Shown here in pieces: positions 15,780-24,448 of a stretch of DNA of 64,000 nt. This stretch comes from G965216695 sp965216695. Its GTDB lineage: Bacteria; Pseudomonadota; Gammaproteobacteria; Pseudomonadales; Azotimanducaceae. The number at the start of each line of letters is the position of its first letter. Position 1 is the stretch's first letter. The stretch covers positions 1,612,001-1,676,000 of the forward strand of contig OZ244212.1 in the NCBI GenBank assembly GCA_965216695.1, read 5' to 3'. The translations under genes were made by a program, and so were the position numbers. Below the pieces are notes generated by a model. That model saw only the letters and a list, made by a program, of their open reading frames with translations, ran no database searches and had not been told where the DNA came from.

Positions 15780-17726
15780 TCAGCGCTCACTAAGCCACGC
15801 GTCGTACGCAGACCGCGCCGCCGGTGGCATCAGCTGCAGCAGTCGTGCCCAGCGCGTCTGTAGGTCCGTCACAAAAGGGTCGTCTCCTAGCGCTGATGCA
15901 CGCGCCTCTATACCATCGAGCAGTGTTCGTGTCGCTCGCGCATCGAGGTAGAAGAGGCTCCGCAACCACGGCACCACCCGCGTCTTCGCCACGTCGTGTG
16001 CCGTCGGTATACGGCCAGTACGATCGAGATGATCGAGATACGCGGCGATAACGGTCAGATCCCGCGGATTCAAATCCAGAGCCCGCTCAAGCAACGCATC
16101 ACCGCGCTCCCCAGGCTCCAGCGTCTCCTGCGGCACACCGTGCGTCACAATGTAGTCGTGCAGCGCCATGTAGGCGTGCGCATTCCACGCATCCACCGCG
16201 ATCGCGCGGCGGAATGTATTCAGCACCAACTGATGCCGAACGTGGACGCCCCTCACAGGATCCGCCTTGAGCGCCGCCAGCACGGCGGCTTCCGTGAGCA
16301 CCGGAACTCCGCGGGCGGCATTCAGCCGCTGACTCGCGCGGCTGAGCGTCAGCAGGCGCTCGGGCGTTCCGCGCAACCGATCCGCCCACTCCCATTCGCC
16401 CTGGCGCGCGAACACCGAGTAGTTGAAGACTTCCAGCGCGAGCATCGCCCACGCATACGTTCCTGCACTGGCGACCACGCCCCAGACCACCCACGGCTTG
16501 CGCGACCCACCTTCACGCGGCGGCGTCCACGGTTGCGAAAACGCAAACGCTGCCAACCCGCCGGCGAGCACCACGACAGGTGCTTTGTAGAACGGGAAGT
16601 AAACGATTGCCTGAACATACACCGCGGCCAGCGCCGCGAGCGCCCCGGTAGACCGTGCCCACAGTTCCGCACCCCCACGCCAGAGTGCAGTGCACAGACG
16701 CACGATCACGAGCACCAGAATCAACACGAACGGGACGAACAGGAAAACGCCGCCTTCGAGCAGAATCTGCAGATAGTCATTGTGGACGAAAAGGCCCGTT
16801 GTGGATTGATCGACCACGGACCGGTAGCCGGGATAGAGCAGCGAGAACGTGTACAACCCCGTGCCCAGCACACCGTGTTCGCCAACCGCGCGCCAGGCTG
16901 CATCAAGAATAGAAAGCCGAATCGCCTCGGGATCAACCCCGGGGGCTGCGCCAGTCATGCCCTGGAGCAGGTCGGGTGCCCGCAACGCGAACGTTGCGTA
17001 CGCGACCATCGCCAGCGCGACGAGCCCCGAATAGTGCCACCAAGACGCGCGGGCACGCACAAGAAAAACCGCCCAGCCCGCAAACGTCAGCACGACGATC
17101 CCTGCGGCCGCACGACCGGCGGTCGCAAAGATGGAAAGTAGAAACACCGAATGCACGAGCGCGAGCAGTACTCGTGGGCCCGGAGATTTACCGAGACGCC
17201 CAGCAATGGTTTCGTGCGCGAGCGGAATCCAGCATAGATATAGAATCGCTGCATACACATTCGGGTCTTGCTGCGGGTACGCCGGCCGAGTATCGAGCCA
17301 CAGGAAACGCACCGCGGACAAACAGGCAAAAAAGCCCGTCACACACACGCCGCCTGCCATCAGCCACCAGGGATGCCGCAGATGCAACCCGGCGAGAAAC
17401 CACAACACAGCCAGCGCGGCAAGCCAGCTGGGCGCGAAGCTCGAATCAGGACTGATACCACGCCAGTGGCTGAACGCTATCGCCACGAGCAACCAGACCG
17501 CAAATACCAGCGGCAAGGGGTTACGTCTCGCCACAGCGAGCCATGCCTCGGGACCGCGCAGCATCAATGCAACGACCACACAGCTGGCCGTAACGCCAAG
17601 GCGCCAAAGGTCAATGCCAACGCCGGCGAAGAACAGCGCGCACAACAGACTGGTAGCGAACAGACCGACGGTGAGGAAATCGCGGAACGCGTGCGCATCG
17701 CCTGCGCGCTTCGACTGGTGGCTCAA
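15780..17726 (-). CDS. O-antigen ligase / pilin O-oligosaccharyltransferase family membrane protein
   Basis: About 648 aa with roughly 10-12 membrane helices and a C-terminal soluble helical region (from about residue 440) resembling tetratricopeptide or Wzy_C_2 segments. The Wzy_C-type motif FVHNDYLQILLEGG (periplasmic loop His) and an Arg in the TAGRAAAGIVVL helix match the WaaL/PglL superfamily, which moves lipid-linked glycans to lipid A core or to proteins. Pilin and TfpZ neighbours favour pilin glycosylation, which is inference. The frame is open back to 17789 inside the tRNA gene; TTG at 17726 avoids that overlap but lacks a clear ribosome binding site. Confidence 0.75.
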   Translation of the reverse strand: MSHQSKRAGDAHAFRDFLTVGLFATSLLCALFFAGVGIDLWRLGVTASCVVVALMLRGPEAWLAVARRNPLPLVFAVWLLVAIAFSHWRGISPDSSFAPSWLAALAVLWFLAGLHLRHPWWLMAGGVCVTGFFACLSAVRFLWLDTRPAYPQQDPNVYAAILYLCWIPLAHETIAGRLGKSPGPRVLLALVHSVFLLSIFATAGRAAAGIVVLTFAGWAVFLVRARASWWHYSGLVALAMVAYATFALRAPDLLQGMTGAAPGVDPEAIRLSILDAAWRAVGEHGVLGTGLYTFSLLYPGYRSVVDQSTTGLFVHNDYLQILLEGGVFLFVPFVLILVLVIVRLCTALWRGGAELWARSTGALAALAAVYVQAIVYFPFYKAPVVVLAGGLAAFAFSQPWTPPREGGSRKPWVVWGVVASAGTYAWAMLALEVFNYSVFARQGEWEWADRLRGTPERLLTLSRASQRLNAARGVPVLTEAAVLAALKADPVRGVHVRHQLVLNTFRRAIAVDAWNAHAYMALHDYIVTHGVPQETLEPGERGDALLERALDLNPRDLTVIAAYLDHLDRTGRIPTAHDVAKTRVVPWLRSLFYLDARATRTLLDGIEARASALGDDPFVTDLQTRWARLLQLMPPAARSAYDAWLSER

Positions 17727-17750
17727 CGTATCTCGCTCGAAGAAGGAAGA

Positions 17751-17826
17751 TGGTGCCGGATCGCGGATTTGAACCGCGGACCTACGCATTACGAATGCGC
17801 CGCTCTGCCAGCTGAGCTAATCCGGC
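17751..17826 (-). tRNA. tRNA-Thr (anticodon CGT)
   Basis: Folds as a full cloverleaf on the minus strand. The acceptor stem is GCCGGAT/ATCCGGC, the D arm is GCTCAGCTGGCAGAGC, and the anticodon arm is GCGCA-TTCGTAA-TGCGT with anticodon CGT. The T arm is CGCGG-TTCAAAT-CCGCG, and the CCA is encoded. It decodes ACG. It lies just upstream of the ligase gene on the same strand. Confidence 0.95.
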
Positions 17827-17930
17827 GCGCTAACCGGTGGCGCGGGACAACCCCGTACGAACCCACCGGTCGCGAGCGCTGCGCAGAATACCCGCTTTGA
17901 CTGCCCGTGAGAAGCCGCGCGGACTCGCCG

Positions 17931-18314
17931 TCAGCAGCGGGTTTTGGCCGGAAATACCATACAGATGGATGTGCCTTCCGGATTGGTAGCGGTTACCGAA
18001 TAGGTCGTACCGTCACCGTTCGCGATCGAATACGTTGTGCCGTCATTCGACTGCGGTGACCAGTCAATGGCCGCTTCAATGGCGGCCACGTCCGCGAGGT
18101 TCACTGCGTACGCACCGTTGCGTAAGCGGAAGTCTTCCTGGAAAACCTCGATAGTCGCAATATTGTTCAGAAGCACCCCTTCTCGGGACGTCTGTATGTA
18201 GTTGGTGTATGCAGGCACGGCGATCGCGCTGATAATAGCGAGCACCGCAACTACGACCATCAGTTCAATCAGACTGAAGCCGCGGCTGCGACGGATACAG
18301 TTTGTACGGTTCAT
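17931..18314 (-). CDS. type IV pilin, PilE-like, with C-terminal cysteine pair
   Basis: 127 aa. The prepilin leader MNRTNCIRRSRG is followed by FSLIELMVVVAVLAIISAIA: Gly at -1, Phe at +1 and the key Glu at +5. The globular part ends with Cys-x9-Cys (SICMVFPAKTRC), a short C-terminal disulfide loop like that of minor pilins. ATG 18314 has a GGAG site; the longer in-frame start at 18353 is not needed. It lies downstream of pilA but is separated by a terminator, so read-through or its own promoter is needed. It could be a minor pilin or a second major-type subunit. Confidence 0.88.
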   Translation of the reverse strand: MNRTNCIRRSRGFSLIELMVVVAVLAIISAIAVPAYTNYIQTSREGVLLNNIATIEVFQEDFRLRNGAYAVNLADVAAIEAAIDWSPQSNDGTTYSIANGDGTTYSVTATNPEGTSICMVFPAKTRC

Positions 18315-18439
18315 CGTTTCTCCAGGCGGGTTCATCCCGCGTGTACGAAGCATTTTCGTGTAAGCCGGCGACGCAATCCGGAACTACGTTGGATTTCTAC
18401 GAGCCACGGCCAGAACCCGGATGCAATTCTTCGAACGAA

Positions 18440-18462
18440 CAAAAAAGGGGCCCGAAGGCCCC
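18440..18462 (-). terminator. intrinsic terminator of pilA
   Basis: Minus strand: GGGGCC-TTCG-GGCCCC followed by six Ts (plus-strand A run 18441-18446), a textbook tetraloop terminator 26 bp after the pilA stop. Confidence 0.93.
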
Positions 18463-18488
18463 TTCCGTCAACAGACTGAAGCTGTCGC

Positions 18489-18965
18489 TTAGTTCAACCA
18501 GTTGATGGTCGTAGAATCCGCACCACCGGTTGAGAAGTTGCCGTACGCCGGACGGGTTACAACAACCGCGAGGTCACCGGTAGCGATCGCGCCAGAAGCA
18601 GCGACACCAACCTGACCCGTGCCTGCGTTGCCAGCACCCTGGGCATAAGGAGCGCCGCCTTCCGGAGCCGTCGCGTTACCAACTTCCGCCATCAGCAGGT
18701 TGGTCATCGGCGTACCGTCACCACCGATACGCGTATCAGCAGCAGCAACCGTCTCAACACCCATTGCGATGTCCGTGCGCGTGCGCTGCATCTCGTTACG
18801 AACAAAGCGGATCGCCTGCTCGTAGTGCGTGTTCACCTTCGCGCTGTTGGTCGTGGCAATGTAGTTCTGATACGCGGGCAGGGCCACAGCGGCAAGAATA
18901 CCGATGATGGCTACCACGATCATCAATTCGATCAGGGTGAAACCCTTTTGAACAGTCGTTTTCAT
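18489..18965 (-). CDS. pilA: major type IV pilin
   Basis: 158 aa. Short leader MKTTVQKG, then FTLIELMIVVAIIGILAAVA with Phe+1 and Glu+5, cleaved and N-methylated by PilD. The globular domain is rich in Gly, Ala and Thr and has no cysteine at all, so the D-region disulfide of classical type IVa pilins is missing. Strong expression is expected: a sigma-54 promoter lies about 85-100 bp upstream and a strong terminator follows. pilB, pilC and pilD are divergent next door. Call as the major subunit rests on the promoter/terminator and the leader. Confidence 0.92.
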   Translation of the reverse strand: MKTTVQKGFTLIELMIVVAIIGILAAVALPAYQNYIATTNSAKVNTHYEQAIRFVRNEMQRTRTDIAMGVETVAAADTRIGGDGTPMTNLLMAEVGNATAPEGGAPYAQGAGNAGTGQVGVAASGAIATGDLAVVVTRPAYGNFSTGGADSTTINWLN

Positions 18966-19049
18966 TGACTAGAATCTCCGTTACTTCATGGTGTCAAATC
19001 GTGACAGCCCCCCAGATTCGGTCGGGTGCCGCGAACTCGTCAGACAGTG

Positions 19050-19065
19050 AGCAATCACCGTGCCA
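19050..19065 (-). promoter_or_regulatory. sigma-54 (RpoN) promoter of pilA
   Basis: Minus strand TGGCAC-GGTGA-TTGCT is an exact match to the RpoN consensus TGGCAC-N5-TTGCW with correct -24/-12 spacing. The start site should be near 19039, leaving a leader of about 75 nt before pilA. In many gammaproteobacteria pilA is driven by RpoN with the PilS/PilR two-component system, so an activator site is expected further upstream. Confidence 0.88.
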
Positions 19066-19614
19066 ACTTTCGGCCACACTTCCTAACCGCACGTACGCTA
19101 GAAGTATTCTCTTTCAAAAACAGTAAGATACAGACTCTACACGCTCCATGTTTCGGCCGGTAGCGGACTCGGCCGATGGCGTCTGCGCGTCTCCCGCCAC
19201 GTCACATCATGACGCCAGCGGTCAGACTGTGCGGCATTGCACACAGGCTTCAGCGTCAACATCGGGTTCAACCGACGTGATACAGCGCACATCATCCTGG
19301 CCAAGCGAACGTACACTCAATAATGCACCGGCTAGACGGCGCGCGCGGCGTACGGGTTACCAGCATTGCACAGGCGCTGCGTTGCTTATCAAGGCGCTGC
19401 GTTGCTCATAAAGTTGCTCAAAAAGCAGCGCCAATGCGACATGAGCAATGAGTCATCGCAAGAGCGGCAATAACGCTGCATTCGCGAACGCGTTCGCGGA
19501 AGCGTTCTCCACTACGGTCGACAATGCGGTTGTCTACACGGGGAGCTGCGTGCTGCCCGATTTCGCATGGCGCCCTGAGCCGGTGATGAGCAACGACAAG
19601 GATAGCGAGCGCAG
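19066..19614. other. intergenic region between pilA and pilB, with direct and inverted repeats
   Basis: No convincing gene. The pilA side (19066-19200) should hold activator binding sites. At 19372-19386 and 19392-19406 there are two exact copies of aggcgctgcgttgct spaced 20 bp. The second copy's ggcgctgc (19393-19400) can pair with gcagcgcc at 19425-19432. This may be a pilB leader hairpin or an activator site. A short ATG frame at 19448-19639 overlaps the pilB start and is not supported. Confidence 0.6.
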
Positions 19615-21333
19615 ATGGCTTCAGAACCCATACCTCTAAGCGGCCTGGCCCGCCGACTGGTAGAAGACAAGCAGTTGGATGCCGAAATCGCCGCAGCCGC
19701 CAGTGATGACGCGCGCCGCGAAGGCCGCCCATTCGTCAGCTACCTGATCGAGAACCAGCTCGCAAATCCCCGAGCGCTGGCTGTGAGTGCCGCCAATGAA
19801 TTCGGCGTGCCGCTGATGGATCTGGACGCGTTCGACCTGGACAGCATTCCGAAAGACCTCGTCAAAGAGAAGCTGATTACGCAGCACAACGCTCTGCCTC
19901 TGGTGAAGCGCGGGGTCCGCCTGTTTGTAGCCGTATCCGATCCCACCAACATGCAGGCGCTGGACGAAATCAAGTTCCAGACGGGCGTGAACACCGAACC
20001 AGTGCTGGTGGAAGAGGACAAGCTCAGCCGGACCATCGAGCAATACCTGAACCGAAATCAGGACGATGGTCTCGGCGACATGGACGGCGACGAGCTCGAA
20101 GACCTGGACATGGACGCGTACGACAGCGACGAGGAGGAGTCGGCCGACAACTCGGCGGACGAAACTCCGGTCGTACGTTTCGTGAACAAGATGCTGCTCG
20201 ACGCGATCAAAGGCGGCGCTTCCGACATTCACTTCGAACCGTACGAAAAAAGCTACCGCGTACGCTTCCGCACAGACGGCATTCTCAAGCAGATGTCTGC
20301 GCCGCCTCCGAGCCTCGGCACTCGTCTGGCCGCACGACTGAAAGTGATGTCGGAAATGGACATCTCGGAACGGCGTGTTCCCCAGGACGGTCGCATCAAG
20401 ATGAAGCTGTCAAAAACCCGCGCCATCGACTTTCGTGTAAACACGCTGCCGACACTCTGGGGCGAGAAAATCGTGCTGCGGATTCTCGACCCGTCGAGCG
20501 CCAAGATGGGCATCGACATGCTCGGCTTCGAAGAGGAACAGAAGGCGCTTCTGCTGGATGCCCTTCACAGCCCACAGGGGATGATCCTGGTTACCGGCCC
20601 GACGGGAAGCGGTAAGACGGTCACGCTCTATACCGGCCTCAACATTCTCAACACCGCGGAACGCAACATCGCAACCGCCGAAGACCCGGTAGAAATCAAT
20701 CTGGAAGGCATCAATCAAGTCAATGTAAACCACAAAGTCGGTCTGGATTTCGCCTCGGCGCTGCGTTCGTTTCTGCGGCAGGACCCGGATGTGGTGATGG
20801 TGGGTGAGATTCGCGACCTCGAAACCGCCGAGATCGCGATCAAAGCTGCACAGACCGGACACATGGTGCTGTCCACGCTACACACCAACTCGGCTCCGGA
20901 GACCCTCACGCGACTGCGCAACATGGGAGTCCCTGCGTTCAACCTGGCAACGTCGGTAAACCTGATCATTGCCCAGCGTCTGGCAAGACGCTTGTGCAGC
21001 GAATGCAGAATTGTGATGGAAGTCCCACGCGACACATTACTGGCAGAAGGCTTCACGGAAACCGACCTCGCGGAGGACTTTGAACTGTTCGAACCGAACC
21101 TCGACGGCTGCGACAAGTGCTCGGGCGGATACAAAGGCCGGGTCGGAATCTATGAAGTAGTTAAAATAACGCCGGAACTCGCTCGTATTATCATGGAAGA
21201 CGGCAACAGTATTCAGTTGGCGGATCAGGCACGTGAACACGGCTTCAATGATCTGCGACGGTCCGGTTTACGCAAAGTGATGCTGGGAATGACGAGCCTC
21301 GCAGAGGCAAACCGCGTTACGACAGGCCACTGA
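19615..21333 (+). CDS. pilB: type IV pilus extension ATPase PilB
   Basis: Hexameric cytoplasmic motor powering pilus extension. 572 aa: an N-terminal MshEN-type domain (about 1-150), an unusually acidic linker at about 155-185, then the secretion ATPase core. Walker A is GPTGSGKT (about 325), the Asp box and Walker B region read DPDVVMVGEIRDLETAE, and the His box is STLHTNSAPETLTRL. Four cysteines (CSEC, CDKC) form the C-terminal zinc site of PilB-type ATPases. ATG 19615. First of pilB-pilC-pilD. Confidence 0.97.
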   Translation: MASEPIPLSGLARRLVEDKQLDAEIAAAASDDARREGRPFVSYLIENQLANPRALAVSAANEFGVPLMDLDAFDLDSIPKDLVKEKLITQHNALPLVKRGVRLFVAVSDPTNMQALDEIKFQTGVNTEPVLVEEDKLSRTIEQYLNRNQDDGLGDMDGDELEDLDMDAYDSDEEESADNSADETPVVRFVNKMLLDAIKGGASDIHFEPYEKSYRVRFRTDGILKQMSAPPPSLGTRLAARLKVMSEMDISERRVPQDGRIKMKLSKTRAIDFRVNTLPTLWGEKIVLRILDPSSAKMGIDMLGFEEEQKALLLDALHSPQGMILVTGPTGSGKTVTLYTGLNILNTAERNIATAEDPVEINLEGINQVNVNHKVGLDFASALRSFLRQDPDVVMVGEIRDLETAEIAIKAAQTGHMVLSTLHTNSAPETLTRLRNMGVPAFNLATSVNLIIAQRLARRLCSECRIVMEVPRDTLLAEGFTETDLAEDFELFEPNLDGCDKCSGGYKGRVGIYEVVKITPELARIIMEDGNSIQLADQAREHGFNDLRRSGLRKVMLGMTSLAEANRVTTGH

Positions 21334-21461
21334 TCCAATGCAAGGGCAGATAACTCATGCACGACCAGGGCCGCAGCTAAACCGAACGGCTCCTGTTGTA
21401 CAACGAAAGCTCGTTCAGCAAACGCGACCGGCGCTGAGCGCACAAGGACAAAAGGCGAGAC

Positions 21462-22676
21462 ATGGCTGAGACAGCGACATTCCAATGGGAAGGCACCGAC
21501 AAGAACGGTAAGAAAGCCAAAGGCGAGATCACCAGTTCCAACTCGGCGATCGCGAAGGCCGAGCTGCGTCGCCAGGGAATTCTTGCCAACAAGATTCGCA
21601 AGAAGAGCAAGGGTGTCTCACTCGGCGGCGGCAAGAAAATCAAGCCCGGTGACATCGCGCTGTTTACCCGCCAGATGGCAACGATGATGAAAGCCGGTGT
21701 GCCGCTGGTGCAGGCGTTCGAGATCGTGGCCGACGGCGTCGACAAGCCGAAACTGGCGGAGCTGATCCGAACCATTCGTACCGACGTTGCCGGTGGTAAC
21801 TCGTTTGCGTCGGCCATCCGCAAGCATCCGCTGTTCTTCGACGATCTGTTCTGCAATCTGATCGATGCCGGTGAACAATCGGGCTCACTGGAGACGATGC
21901 TCGACCGGGTTGCGACGTATAAAGAGAAAACGGAGTCATTGAAGGCGAAGGTCAAGAAAGCCATGACGTACCCGATTGCGGTACTCGTGGTCGCGTTCAT
22001 CGTCTCCGGCATTCTGCTCATCAAGGTCGTGCCGCAGTTCGAAGAGGTATTCGCCGGGTTCGGCGCGGAGCTGCCTGCGTTTACACAGATGGTGATCGGC
22101 CTGTCCGACTTCGTACAGGCAAACTGGTTCTTCATGATCGCCGGTGTCGCCGGTCTCGTCATGGGTTTCACCGCCATCCGACGCCGCTCGCTCAAGTTGC
22201 GCAATGCCCTCGACCGCATCGCCTTGAAGGTGCCCGTGGCAGGCAACATCATCGAAAAGTCAGCAATCGCCCGGTTCTCAAGAACGCTGGCAACGACCTT
22301 CTCGGCCGGTGTCCCTCTGGTCGACGCGCTCAATTCCGTTGCGGGTTCCACCGGTAACTGCGTGTACCAGAACGCGGTGTTGCAGGTTCGCGACGACGTT
22401 TCTACCGGCCAGCAACTGAATTTCTCCATGCGCAACACCGGCGTGTTCCCCAACATGGTGGTGCAGATGGTTGCCATCGGTGAAGAAGCAGGTGCGCTCG
22501 ACGACATGCTCGACAAGTCGGCAAACTACTACGAAGAGCAGGTGGACAACGCGGTCGACAACCTGACGGCGCTGATGGAGCCGCTGATCATGGCCGTACT
22601 CGGCGTACTCGTCGGCGGTCTGATCATCGCGATGTACTTGCCGATCTTCCAGCTGGGTGCTGTAGTAGGCGAATAA
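21462..22676 (+). CDS. pilC: type IV pilus inner-membrane platform protein PilC
   Basis: 404 aa, the usual length. Two T2SF domains (about 70-195 and 275-400) with three or so membrane helices. Family motifs are FTRQMATMMKAGVPLVQAFE, NLIDAGEQSGSLETMLDRVA, and the repeated second-half version MVAIGEEAGALDDMLDKSA. It links the PilB motor to the pilin pool. ATG 21462 with AAAGGCGAG upstream, 128 bp after pilB. Confidence 0.97.
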   Translation: MAETATFQWEGTDKNGKKAKGEITSSNSAIAKAELRRQGILANKIRKKSKGVSLGGGKKIKPGDIALFTRQMATMMKAGVPLVQAFEIVADGVDKPKLAELIRTIRTDVAGGNSFASAIRKHPLFFDDLFCNLIDAGEQSGSLETMLDRVATYKEKTESLKAKVKKAMTYPIAVLVVAFIVSGILLIKVVPQFEEVFAGFGAELPAFTQMVIGLSDFVQANWFFMIAGVAGLVMGFTAIRRRSLKLRNALDRIALKVPVAGNIIEKSAIARFSRTLATTFSAGVPLVDALNSVAGSTGNCVYQNAVLQVRDDVSTGQQLNFSMRNTGVFPNMVVQMVAIGEEAGALDDMLDKSANYYEEQVDNAVDNLTALMEPLIMAVLGVLVGGLIIAMYLPIFQLGAVVGE

Positions 22677-22751
22677 TGCGTACAACGGTGGGCCGCGATG
22701 GCCCGCCGCAACGATCACCCACACGCGCAACCTCTGCGCTGACCGGAACCG

Positions 22752-23618
22752 ATGATGAGCGAACTGGACATCGCATCACTCGGCTGGATCGCATGGCTCT
22801 TCGCAGCCTGGATCGGTCTTGCGTTCGGGTCGTTCCTCAACGTCGTAGTTTATCGGCTGCCGGTGATGATGCACCGTCAATGGGACATCGAAGCGAGCGC
22901 CCATCTGAACCTAGCGCCGCCGCAGCATGAACCCGACACATTCAATCTCGTTACCCCGCCTTCTCGCTGTCCTAACTGCTCGGCGCCGGTGCGGTCGTAC
23001 CAGAACATACCGGTCCTGAGCTGGCTCTGGCTCCGCGGCAAATGCGCCAGTTGCGCAACGCCCATTCCCGCGCGCTACCCCGCCGTAGAGCTGTTGACCA
23101 TGATCATGACCCTCGCCGTAGTTTGGGTTTACGGATTCGGCTGGCTCAGTATTGCGGCTCTGGGTTTCACCTGGAGTGCAATCACACTGACATTCATCGA
23201 CTTCGACACCAAACTTTTGCCGGATCAGATCACGCTGCCGCTGTTGTGGGCCGGCCTCATCGTCAACCTGTTCGGCGGATTCGTCCCACTGCAGGACGCC
23301 GTGATCGGAGCCGCCGCCGGCTACCTGTTCTTGTGGTCCACCTATTGGGCCTTCAGGTTGCTCACCGGGAAAGAGGGTATGGGCTACGGCGATTTCAAGC
23401 TGCTGGCCGCAATCGGCGCCTGGCTCGGTTGGCAGGTACTCCCGGCCGTTGCGTTGATCGCGTCTGTGTTCGGTCTGCTGTACGCACTGGCTGGACGCTT
23501 CTCGAAAACCCTCGGCAGCGGTGAAGCAATCGCGTTCGGTCCGTTTCTCGCAGCGGCTGGCTGGGTTTCGCTGATCGCCCGTGATACCGTTGTGAGCCTT
23601 TTTCTCGGCACGCACTGA
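22752..23618 (+). CDS. pilD: prepilin peptidase / N-methyltransferase PilD
   Basis: Cleaves prepilin leaders and methylates the new N-terminal Phe. 288 aa polytopic membrane protein. The cytoplasmic loop has the two CxxC pairs CPNC and CASC (about residues 76-100). The two catalytic aspartates lie in FDTKLLPDQITLP and GYGDFKLLAAIGAW. GSFLNVVVYRLPVMM is the conserved N-terminal block. Two ATGs in a row (22752, 22755) make the start ambiguous by one codon. It precedes coaE by 9 bp, a conserved arrangement. Confidence 0.97.
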   Translation: MMSELDIASLGWIAWLFAAWIGLAFGSFLNVVVYRLPVMMHRQWDIEASAHLNLAPPQHEPDTFNLVTPPSRCPNCSAPVRSYQNIPVLSWLWLRGKCASCATPIPARYPAVELLTMIMTLAVVWVYGFGWLSIAALGFTWSAITLTFIDFDTKLLPDQITLPLLWAGLIVNLFGGFVPLQDAVIGAAAGYLFLWSTYWAFRLLTGKEGMGYGDFKLLAAIGAWLGWQVLPAVALIASVFGLLYALAGRFSKTLGSGEAIAFGPFLAAAGWVSLIARDTVVSLFLGTH

Positions 23619-23627
23619 CCTCCTGAA

Positions 23628-24239
23628 ATGAGCAGATGGATCCTCGGAGTTACTGGCGGTATCGGCAGTGGCAAAACGGCAGTTACCGACAGATTCGGCG
23701 CGCTGGGCATAACCATCGTAGACGCGGACCTTGCGTCCCGCGCGGTCGTGGAACCCGGTAGCGAAGCACTGGCACAGATTGCCGCACACTTCGGGCGCGA
23801 CATCCTCAATCCGGACGGCACGCTGAATCGCGCAGCGCTGCGTGCCATCGTGTTTGCAGACGAAGCGGAGCTACGAATTCTGGAAAGCATCACGCACCCG
23901 GCCATCAATACCTACCTGGCGAATGGCCTGGCGTCCGCAGAATCCATCTACGCAATCCTCGTCAGCCCGATTCTGATCGAAGCGAAGCAGGACGCGCTGG
24001 TGAATCGCGTGCTGGTGGTGGATGTGCCCGAGCACGTGCAAATCGAGCGAACGATGGCACGGGATGACAATAGCGAAGAGCAGGTACGCCGCATCATCGC
24101 CCAACAGATCCCGCGCGATGCACGACTTGCACGAGCAGACGACGTGATTGTGAACGATCGCGGACTCGACCACTTGGACCAGGAGGTCGCCCGGCTGCAC
24201 GCATCCTACGTCAATATGGCGACCGGAATCGAGGAATGA
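23628..24239 (+). CDS. coaE: dephospho-CoA kinase
   Basis: Last step of coenzyme A synthesis, phosphorylating the 3'-OH of dephospho-CoA. 203 aa. P-loop GGIGSGKTAV at about residues 8-17; DADLASRAVVEPG and LESITHPAINTYL (substrate-binding HP motif) are typical. ATG 23628. The stop overlaps the yacG start (ATGA), so the two are translationally coupled. Part of the pilD-coaE-yacG run. Confidence 0.96.
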   Translation: MSRWILGVTGGIGSGKTAVTDRFGALGITIVDADLASRAVVEPGSEALAQIAAHFGRDILNPDGTLNRAALRAIVFADEAELRILESITHPAINTYLANGLASAESIYAILVSPILIEAKQDALVNRVLVVDVPEHVQIERTMARDDNSEEQVRRIIAQQIPRDARLARADDVIVNDRGLDHLDQEVARLHASYVNMATGIEE

Positions 24240-24436
24240 CGGCTCACACTGCACGCATTGTGCGCTGCCCCACTTGCAACACGCCGACGAAGTGGGCCGA
24301 AGGCAACCCATACCGCCCGTTCTGCTCCGAGCGGTGCCGGCTGATCGACTTTGGAGCCTGGGCTGACGAGCAGCACCGCATACCAGGCCGCCCGGAGCTG
24401 GACGACACCTCCACCAACGACCTGGACGGCGCCTGA
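24236..24436 (+). CDS. yacG: DNA gyrase inhibitor YacG, zinc-binding
   Basis: 66 aa zinc protein that binds GyrB. Four Cys ligands are CPTCNTP (about residues 11-14) and FCSERCRLIDFGAWADE (about 30-45), all conserved. ATG overlaps the coaE stop. The acidic C-terminal tail is usual. zapD, which lies between coaE and yacG in enterobacteria, is absent here. Confidence 0.95.
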   Translation: MTAHTARIVRCPTCNTPTKWAEGNPYRPFCSERCRLIDFGAWADEQHRIPGRPELDDTSTNDLDGA

Positions 24437-24448
24437 AACGTCGGGCCC

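Noticed and set aside
19448..19639. Small ATG frame before pilB
   Set aside because: Overlaps the pilB start out of frame, has no ribosome binding site and no family likeness.
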